Of a DNA stretch of 64,000 bases, positions 58,050 through 64,000 are shown in pieces. The stretch is taken from assembly GCA_002291465.1 (NCBI GenBank), contig CP021238.1, positions 2,108,001-2,172,000 on the forward strand, given 5' to 3'. The notes under the pieces were generated by a model. It searched no databases, was not told the DNA's origin, and worked only from the letters and a program-made list of their open reading frames with translations. Each line of letters starts with the position of its first letter. The first letter of the stretch is position 1. This DNA is from Mycobacterium lepraemurium. Lineage in GTDB: Bacteria; Actinomycetota; Actinomycetes; Mycobacteriales; Mycobacteriaceae. A program made the translations under genes and the position numbers.

Positions 58050-58653
58050 CGGCGACGGGCGCGCGGGGAAGGCTCACGGCGCTGGCCGCGGCGATGGCTG
58101 TGACGGGGCCACCGCGGGCTGCGCCACGAATGGCCTTGCCAGGCTGCCACTTCCGGCCCCGGGGCTGGGATCGGGGGGTTATTCGCTGAACGCGGTGTTC
58201 TCCAACGCACTCAACCTGCCGATGAACGCCAAGGTCAAACTCGCCGGCGCGGACGTCGGGCAGCCCGAATCGATGGTGGCCCGCAACTACACCGCGCTCA
58301 CCCGGCTGCGCATCCGCGACGGAGTGCAACTGCCCCGAGGCAGCTCGGCCGAATTGCGCACCGCCACACCGCTGGACGACGTGTTCGTCGCGCTGAAACC
58401 CCCGCCGGGCGATCACGACGCGCCCCTGCTGAAGAACCGCGACACCATCGGCCTGGAGTCCACCGCGGCGGCCGCGACGGTCGAGTCGGTGCTCAGCTCG
58501 GCGGCGGTACTGGTGACCGGCGGCGCGGTGCGCAATTTCACCAACATCATCACCGGCTTCGGCAAGGCGACCGGCGACCAGGGCCAGGCCTTCGGGGCCG
58601 CCATTGACGTGGTGCCCGTCGCGGCGTGTTCGTCGGCGGCAGTCACGCCATAA
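58046..58653 (+). pseudogene. MceE-type lipoprotein, frameshifted and 3'-truncated
   Basis: ATG 58046 (MTATGARGRLTALAAAMAVT) overlaps the mceD stop. An indel near 58100 puts the lipobox (DGATAGCATNG) and MCE domain (SLNAVFSNALNLPMNAKVKL; ALTRLRIRDGVQLPRGSSAE) in another frame. The conserved helical-domain start GGAVRNFTNIITGFGKATGD QGQAFGA ends abruptly near 58605, where unrelated sequence begins. About half the gene (helical domain and proline-rich tail) and all of mceF are missing, implying a deletion that fused the operon to the upstream region of the next gene. Confidence 0.87.
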
Positions 58654-58745
58654 GGATAGTCCGCCTATGCAAAAGTACGGATAAACTGCCGATCGGCCGC
58701 CGATACAAGGCCGCGCCACCTCGGACATTGTCGCGGGGAAGGCCG

Positions 58746-58751
58746 TACGCT
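58746..58751 (+). promoter_or_regulatory. Likely -10 element for a leaderless PAC2 transcript
   Basis: TACGCT fits TANNNT and ends 6 bases before the GTG start, the spacing seen when mycobacterial mRNAs begin at the start codon. No ribosome site precedes the GTG, which supports leaderless initiation. Confidence 0.4.
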
Positions 58752-58757
58752 AAATCT

Positions 58758-59648
58758 GTGACCCCGCCCGACGGCCCACCCTATGGCCAGGCCGCTCTGC
58801 CCGAACTGCACCACACCGTCGTCGTGGCTGCGTTCGAGGGCTGGAACGACGCCGGCGATGCGGCCAGCGACGCCCTCGAGCACCTCGAGGCCATCTGGGA
58901 GGCCGACCCGATCCTGGAGATCGACGACGAGGCCTACTACGACTACCAGGTGAACCGCCCGGGGATCCGGCAGGTGGACGGGGTGACCCGCGAGCTGGTG
59001 TGGCCGGCGATGCGGATCTCGCACTGCCGGCCGCCGGGCAGCGACCGCGACGTGGTGTTGATGCACGGCGTGGAACCCAACATGCGCTGGCGCACCTTCT
59101 GCGCCGAACTGGTGGCCATCGCCGACAAGCTCAAGGTGGACACCGTGGTGATCCTGGGCGCCCTGCTGGCCGACACCCCGCACACCCGGCCGGTGCCGGT
59201 GTCCGGCGCGGCCTACTCGCCCGAGTCGGCCAAACGCTTCGGGCTCGAGGAGAGCCGCTACGAGGGCCCCACCGGCATCGCCGGAGTGCTCCAGGACGCG
59301 TGCGTGGCCGCCGGGATCCCGGCGGTGACGTTCTGGGCGGCGGTGCCGCACTACGTGTCGCAGCCGCCCAACCCGAAGGCCACGGTGGCATTGCTGCGCC
59401 GCGTCGAGGACGTGCTCGACATCGAGGTGCCGCTGGCCGATCTGCCGACCGACGCCGAGGAATGGGAGCAGGCGGTCACCGAGATGACCGCCGAGGACGA
59501 GGATCTCGCCGAATACGTGCAGTCGCTGGAACAGCGCGGCGACGCCGAGGTCGACATGAACGACGCGCTGGGCAAGATCGACGGCAACGCGCTGGCCGCC
59601 GAGTTCGAGCGGTATCTGCGCCGCCGCCGGCCCGGCTTCGGGCGCTGA
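58758..59648 (+). CDS. PAC2-family protein (Rv2125-type)
   Basis: A 296-residue proteasome-assembly-chaperone-2-like protein. GTG 58758 (VTPPDGPPYGQAALPELHHT) is chosen because the longer frame to 58626 enters the mceE remnant. Conserved VVAAFEGWNDAGDAASDALE, VVLMHGVEPNMRWRTFCAEL, VVILGALLADTPHTRPVPVS and an acidic C-terminal helix region. The M. tuberculosis homologue is structurally known and trimeric but of unknown function; a proteasome link is only by name. Intact. Confidence 0.92.
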   Translation: MTPPDGPPYGQAALPELHHTVVVAAFEGWNDAGDAASDALEHLEAIWEADPILEIDDEAYYDYQVNRPGIRQVDGVTRELVWPAMRISHCRPPGSDRDVVLMHGVEPNMRWRTFCAELVAIADKLKVDTVVILGALLADTPHTRPVPVSGAAYSPESAKRFGLEESRYEGPTGIAGVLQDACVAAGIPAVTFWAAVPHYVSQPPNPKATVALLRRVEDVLDIEVPLADLPTDAEEWEQAVTEMTAEDEDLAEYVQSLEQRGDAEVDMNDALGKIDGNALAAEFERYLRRRRPGFGR

Positions 59649-59671
59649 GCCTTTAGCTCGCCGAACGTCGA

Positions 59672-60571
59672 CTAGTTGTGCGCCGACCCGCGATCCGGCC
59701 GCAACAACTCCACGTTGGCGGCCGACATCGAACGGCCCAGCGCGGCGACTTGGGCGTCCAGTGCCGGCAACAGCTCGGCGGTCGGTGAGCGCAGCGGCAT
59801 TTCGCCGAGCCGACTGGACAGCACCGGCTTGGCCCAGCGGAACAGCGCCACCCAGCGCGGGCAGTAGATGCGGGTGCGACGGCGCTGGATGCCCTTGACG
59901 AACGCGGCCGCGCATTTGTCGACCGTCGTCATCTTGTTCAGCGGCCAGGGCAGGCTGGCGAGCAGTCGATCGAAGGCCGGCAGGTCGTTCTGGGTGTCGC
60001 GAACCAACGCGGTGTTGATCCAGGACATGTGCGCCGAGCCGACCTTGACGCCATGCCGGACCACTTCCAGTCGCAGCGCGTTGGCCAGCATCTCGACGCC
60101 GGCCTTCGACGCGTTGTAGGGCGCCAGCCCCGGGCAGGCCGCGTAGGCGGCCAGCGACGAGACGATCAGCACGTAGCCGCGGCGCTCGATCACCGCGGGC
60201 AAGGTCGCTCGCACGGTGTGAAAGACGCCGAGCACGTTGATGTCCAGCACTCGCCTGAACGCGTCCGGGTCGACCTGGACCACCGAGCCGTAGCTGGCGA
60301 TGCCGGCGTTGGCCAGCACCACGTCGATGCCACCGAATCGCTCGACGGCGCGGTCGGCGGCGGCCTGCATGGCCGACAGATCGCGCACGTCCGCGACGGC
60401 CGTCAGCACCCGCTTCTCGCCGAGTTCCGCGGCAAGCGCGGTCAGTTCGGCGTCGTTGAGGTCGGTCAGCACCAACCGGGCGCCTTTCGCGTTCAGCCGG
60501 CGAGCGACCTCGGCGCCGATTCCCCGGGCGCCGCCGGTGATGAAGACGACTTTGTCCCGCAGCGATGTCAT
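59672..60571 (-). CDS. Short-chain dehydrogenase/reductase (Rv2129c-type)
   Basis: A 299-residue classical-type SDR: nucleotide motif VVFITGGARGIGAEVARRLN, VVLANAGIASYGSV, catalytic Ser in VLIVSSLAAYAACPG and YNASKAGVEMLANALRLEV. An extended ~60-residue C-terminus (RRTRIYCPRWVALFRWAKPV) is shared with a mycobacterial oxidoreductase subfamily. Substrate unknown. Convergent with the PAC2 gene, 23 bases apart. Intact. Genes Rv2126c-Rv2128 of M. tuberculosis are absent between them. Confidence 0.9.
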   Translation of the reverse strand: MTSLRDKVVFITGGARGIGAEVARRLNAKGARLVLTDLNDAELTALAAELGEKRVLTAVADVRDLSAMQAAADRAVERFGGIDVVLANAGIASYGSVVQVDPDAFRRVLDINVLGVFHTVRATLPAVIERRGYVLIVSSLAAYAACPGLAPYNASKAGVEMLANALRLEVVRHGVKVGSAHMSWINTALVRDTQNDLPAFDRLLASLPWPLNKMTTVDKCAAAFVKGIQRRRTRIYCPRWVALFRWAKPVLSSRLGEMPLRSPTAELLPALDAQVAALGRSMSAANVELLRPDRGSAHN

Positions 60572-61007
60572 GACGCAAACGTACCGGTGCGGTCGGACGG
60601 ATCGCGGTCGGGCCGGCTGGTGCGGGCTGGCACGAATTTGCGGCTTATTTTGCGGATGTCGAGTATGCCTGTGGTTTTTCGTCTTTGGCGGCGGTTAGCG
60701 GGGCGTTATTCGCCGTGTGCCAAGTTAATTCGATCTCACTACCCTAAATCGCCTCTCGCACTACTCTATTTGGCTCGCGCCGCCCCGGTAGCGGCTGCCG
60801 CGACCACAGGCTCCGAGCATGACACGGAATCGCGCATGCCACGCGGCGACGCGAGACGACGGCCGGCGGCGTGCCGCCACGCCCGGCGGCGTTGGTAGAC
60901 GCTTGTCGCACAAGGCCGGTCGTTATCGAACCGTGTCGAATTAGATCCGCTCCGGTCCGGTCAATTGCGCTTCTCAACGCGCTGCAACGCTTTTTCTGAG
61001 GGGGGGA
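60572..61007. other. Intergenic region, no gene recognised
   Basis: 436 bases between the SDR start and a small plus-strand frame. The stretch 60680-60790 is AT-richer than average and may hold promoters. No coherent protein similarity in any frame. Confidence 0.4.
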
Positions 61008-61118
61008 ATGATGCACCGAAAATCGACTCCGTCAGATTTTCCGATGTGGAAGTTTGTGGTGCGCAGTGACTTGGGTGATCTCGACACCTATCTCTGGCAC
61101 CGTCAGGGCAGCAACTAG
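61008..61118 (+). CDS. Short ORF (36 residues) with strong ribosome site, possibly an N-terminal remnant
   Basis: ATG 61008 is preceded by GAGGGGGGGA and reads MMHRKSTPSDFPMWKFVVRS then DLGDLDTYLWHRQGSN and TAG. Composition looks protein-like (aromatic, acidic and basic residues balanced), unlike the antisense frames nearby. It may be the surviving start of a deleted gene next to the lipid-ligase pseudogene. Not recognised. Confidence 0.35.
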   Translation: MMHRKSTPSDFPMWKFVVRSDLGDLDTYLWHRQGSN

Positions 61119-61298
61119 TTTTGCTGGCGCCCGGTAGGAAAGCCCTGGGGCGGACGGAAAAAGGCCGACGACGCGGACTGACGGACAAAATCACCCGTCA
61201 CCCGAATAAGAGACCAGCCCGCGGCCGGTTGGCGTTGGCGCGCAAGTCTATTGCCGCCCTCCCCCGCCGTATCGGCGACGAACCCCGCCGTCACCGGG

Positions 61299-63018
61299 CT
61301 AACGGCCCAGCCGGGGGAACTGACCCTGGCGGTATTGCTCGACGCACGACGCGCGCCGCACCTTGCCGCTCGTGGTGATCGGTATCGAGCCGGGGGCCAC
61401 CAGGACCAGATCCGCCACCCCGATGCCGTGGGAGTTCGAGATCGCCGAGGTGACTTCGCGCTCGACGAGCGCAAGCTTGTCCGCCGGTTCGCGGGACCGA
61501 TCCTGATTCTTGACTTTGATGATGACGACCAGCTTTTCTATGCCCCCTGCGGAACCGCGATCGCCGAGCACCGGCCCCGGGTGATCTCCTGAACCGTTGC
61601 TTCGATGTCGTCGGGTGAGTGGTTACGCCCGTAGACGATCAACAGGTCCTTGATGCGGCCGATGATGAACAGCTCGCGATCGGACAAGAACCCCGAGTCG
61701 CCGGTTCGCAGCCACGACGCGTCGGGCGCGCCCGGCAACGCGGCGGCCAACCGACCGCCGAAGGTACGTTCGGTCTCTTGCGGCTTCTTCCAGTAGCCCA
61801 TCGCGACGTTGTCGCCGTGGATCCAGATCTCGCCGACGGCCCCCTCCTGACACTCGATCCCGGTGTCGGGATCGACGATGCGGATCATCAGTGACCGCGG
61901 TACCCCGTAGCTGACCAGTGGTGTGCCGGTGGGGCTTTCGCACCGCTCCGCGGTGCAGGTGACCAGCTTCTCGGAATCGAAGTGCGCGATCTCGGGCGGC
62001 TGCGCCGGTGTGCGGCTCAACGCATAGACCGTCGCCTCCGCGAGTCCATAGGCGGGACGTACCGCCTTGCCGGGCAGGTTGAAGCGCGCGAACTTCTCGG
62101 TGAAACGCCGCAGCGTCGCGGGATGCACCCGCTCGCTCCCGCTGAGGATCACCAGCACGTCGGCCAGGTCCAGCCCGGCCATGTCCTCGCCCGATGTTTT
62201 ACGCGCCGCCAACTCGAAAGCGAAGTTCGGTGCCGCCGAGAATGTATGACTTTCCTTGGCCAGCAACTGCATCCACCGGGCCGGTCGCTGCAGGAACGAC
62301 ACCGGGCTGGTCAGCACGGCGGGAATACCCCCAGGACCGGTGCACACACGCCCAGGATCAAACCCATGTCGTGATAAAACGGCAGCCACGACACGATGGT
62401 GGTGTCCGGCGGGGCGACGCCCCCGTACTCCGCGCAGAAGTCGGACATGATCTGCCCGAAATTGGCCAGCAGGTTCCGCTGCGAGACCATGACCCCGGCA
62501 GGTTGACGGGTCGACCCGGACGTGTATTGCAAATAGGCCAACTCCGGGCGATTCTGGCCCCCGGCGCCGGAGGCGGCTTGGGTGTCCAGATCCAGCAGGT
62601 CGACCTGGACGACGGATGGCACCGGTCGGCCGGATTGCGACTTGACATACCCCGCAACGGTTTCCGCGGCGGAGGACGTGGTGAGGATGACGGTCGGCGA
62701 CGCGTCACGCAGCACCAAGTCGACGCGCTCGTCGCTGGCGCCCCCAAGCGGCAGCGCCAGCGGAACCGCGACCTGTCCCGCGTGCAACGCGCCAAGGAAC
62801 GCCACGATGTAGTCGAGGCCCTGCGGGGCCATGATCACGGCGCGGTAGCCCGTCGCCCCGCAATGTTGAAGAGCTCGTGCGGCATTCACCGTTCGCCGGT
62901 ACAGCTGCGACTACGTCAGGGTCTCGGCGACCCCGTTCCAGTCCCACTCGTAATCGATGAACGTGAACGCCGTGTCGTTGGGCTGCCGACTGGCCCGTTC
63001 ACACAGAAGGTCAGAAAT
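61299..63018 (-). pseudogene. Fatty acyl-AMP ligase (FAAL/FadD-type), broken
   Basis: Pieces of one ~570-codon gene: [20 protein letters not shown] and GVAETLT, then TAG (62911-62913) where relatives have Trp before SQLYRRT. The same frame continues [20 protein letters not shown], the AMP-binding [20 protein letters not shown] and [21 protein letters not shown] one-base loss near 62338 leads to [38 protein letters not shown] and [21 protein letters not shown] second loss near 61560 leads to [14 protein letters not shown] and [20 protein letters not shown], ending 61299. FAALs activate fatty acids for polyketide or lipopeptide synthases. No clear start codon remains. Confidence 0.86.
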
Positions 63019-63024
63019 AGACGA

Positions 63025-63790
63025 TTACTCCATGCCGGTGCGGCCCGGCGACCAGAAAGGCTTGGTGCGTACCTGGTTTCGCTTCCAGCCACGTTCGGTG
63101 ATCAATATCTGGCGCAGGGCTTGCACGGTGCGGGCCTCGCCGGCGAGGTAGGCGACGCCCGGATGGTCCGGCAGCGGAAGGCAGCGCAGCGCGTCAGCGA
63201 GCACGGCGGAGTTTGCGGCCGGTGCGCCGCAGCGCTCGACCCGTTCGAGGGGCCGGGCCAGGGGCAGGAGGTCGGCTTCGGTCGCGGCCTCGACCACTCC
63301 GTAGACCTCGGCGGTGGGGGCAAAGATCGAAGCATCGCGGCGAACGCGACCGACCCGGTTTCCTCGCCGGCGACACGTGATAGGGCGCGTCGTCCCGGAT
63401 GACGAACTTGCCCTGGGGCCGGGTCATACGGACGTGATCTCCGACGGTGGCGGCCATCGCCCAACGTCTGGCGGGCGTCGCGCCCTTCGGGTCGCCGTCG
63501 TGGTCGACCATCACGATGTCCAGCGCGCCGCGGTCGGGGTCGGTGGCGTAGATGGAATACGTGCGCAGCGCGGGGTATGGGTGCAGCCGCAGCACGAACT
63601 CCCGCAGGCTTTCGACCTGCAGCCGGACGTGCTGACCCGGCGTCCAGCCCAGTCCTTGCAGTCGCGGGCCGCTGAACCGGATGCGGCGCATTCGCGGTGT
63701 CAACGCTTCGATCTCGCTGACGGTTGCAGTGAGGAACACCGCGTCGCGCGACGTACTGATGAGGGGGAAGCCTTCGATGAGGGTGGCCAC
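63025..63790 (-). pseudogene. Siderophore-interacting FAD-binding reductase (ViuB-like), two frameshifts
   Basis: GTG 63790 (VATLIEGFPLISTSRDAVFL) begins a SIP-family ferric-siderophore reductase: MRRIRFSGPRLQGLGWTPGQ, FAD motif LRTYSIYATDPDRGALDIVM and WAMAATVGDHVRMTRPQGKF. Near 63375 the frame shifts into AGEETGSVAFAAMLRSLPP, and near 63312 again into VVEAATEADLLPLARPLERV and VAYLAGEARTVQALRQILIT, ending ERGWKRNQVRTKPFWSPGRT at 63025. The reductase would release iron from a carboxymycobactin-type chelate. It sits 11 bases after a hemophore-like gene, forming an iron-acquisition pair. Confidence 0.85.
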
Positions 63791-63801
63791 GGAGAACCTG
63801 C

Positions 63802-64000
63802 TCAGTAGTTGTTGCAGGTGCTGAAGACCCGCTGGACAAGCCCGAACTGTTGGTCGGCCCCCGGCTGGCTCGCCAACATCTGGGCCATCTGCTGGCGTTG
63901 ACCCGGCGGTGACGCGAGGAACTGACGCAGAAACGAGACACTCTCCGGCGAAGCGCTGAATTGTGCAGCGGCCTGCGGATCTGCCGCCTGCAGCGCCGAC
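63802..64000 (-). CDS. Hemophore-like secreted heme-binding protein (C-terminal part)
   Basis: The last ~65 residues of a small exported protein cut by the right edge: ALQAADPQAAAQFSASPESV, FLRQFLASPPGQRQQMAQML and QFGLVQRVFSTCNNY. The helical ASP-x-(S/V)-x-x-(F/W)LxxFLASPPxQRQQM pattern and terminal TCNNY match the mycobacterial haemophore/heme-binding family (Rv0203-type and relatives), where a Cys in this end pairs with one near the N-terminus. Immediately upstream of the siderophore-interacting gene. No lesion in the visible part. Confidence 0.75.
   Translation of the reverse strand, partial: SALQAADPQAAAQFSASPESVSFLRQFLASPPGQRQQMAQMLASQPGADQQFGLVQRVFSTCNNY

Overview
This window is high-GC actinobacterial DNA whose gene order matches the Mycobacterium chromosome segment running from pks12 (Rv2048c in M. 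tuberculosis) to about Rv2129c. Features missing from M. tuberculosis point to the M. avium complex: separate lnt and dpm1 genes, a TetR gene and mce operon after hisE, and a siderophore/hemophore group at the right edge. The striking property is decay. Many genes are full length and in the expected place but carry in-frame stop codons or one-base shifts, while their neighbours are perfect. This mix recalls a reductively evolving MAC relative such as M. lepraemurium. That species assignment is inference from gene content and pseudogene density, not from a database search.

Layout. 1-3874: first module of pks12 (minus, runs off the left edge). 4281-9437: a small Cys-rich protein, rbpA, and the minus-strand set amidohydrolase-lnt-dpm1 (lipoprotein acylation and polyprenol-phosphomannose synthesis). 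9479-14631: broken fxsA, a PPOX-class protein, cobN with an amber stop, and an alpha/beta hydrolase. 14685-17109: wrecks of a sulfonate-type ABC solute-binding gene and a PPE gene. 17283-18642: an interrupted zinc-finger membrane gene beside intact sigC. 18639-21026: cobK (intact), cobM (ochre stop) and cobL (frameshift plus internal deletion). 21073-22268: an SDR and an F420-dependent biliverdin-reductase-like gene.

22246-27311 is an AT-richer accessory island, read on the minus strand: a CpnT-like ESX-type toxin with a C-terminal TNT (NAD+ glycohydrolase) domain (broken), an intact Imm61-like immunity gene, a second broken immunity paralogue, a detached TNT tip, and another broken immunity-like gene. 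The detached tip and last immunity-like gene lie between two copies of a 22-bp direct repeat. This is the arrangement of a polymorphic-toxin cassette array.

27417-44284 holds pepE and a 5'-3' exonuclease (both broken), a repeat-containing membrane protein, helY, tatC-tatA, pafC-pafB-pafA, and the pupylation/proteasome genes prcA-prcB-pup-dop and mpa. Apart from an Rv2114-like gene with a frameshift, the whole Pup-proteasome set is intact. 44449-50534 holds lppK, a DUF503 gene, trmI, a RecB-like nuclease, a frameshifted flavoprotein disulfide reductase, a DUF4126 membrane protein with a 14-bp VNTR at the gene junction, and hisG-hisE.

50561-58653 is a TetR gene and a degenerate mce operon (yrbEA, yrbEB, mceA-E). 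Only mceB is intact. mceE is truncated and mceF is missing. 58758-60571 has a PAC2 protein and an SDR. 61299-64000 has a ruined fatty acyl-AMP ligase, a twice-frameshifted siderophore-interacting flavoprotein and the C-terminal end of a hemophore-like secreted protein.

Together the core functions (RNA polymerase control, Tat export, proteasome, histidine, tRNA modification) are preserved. Cobalamin synthesis, lipid uptake through this mce system, siderophore/lipid accessory genes, PPE secretion and inter-bacterial or host toxin functions are being lost. No rRNA, tRNA, CRISPR array or transposase was seen.
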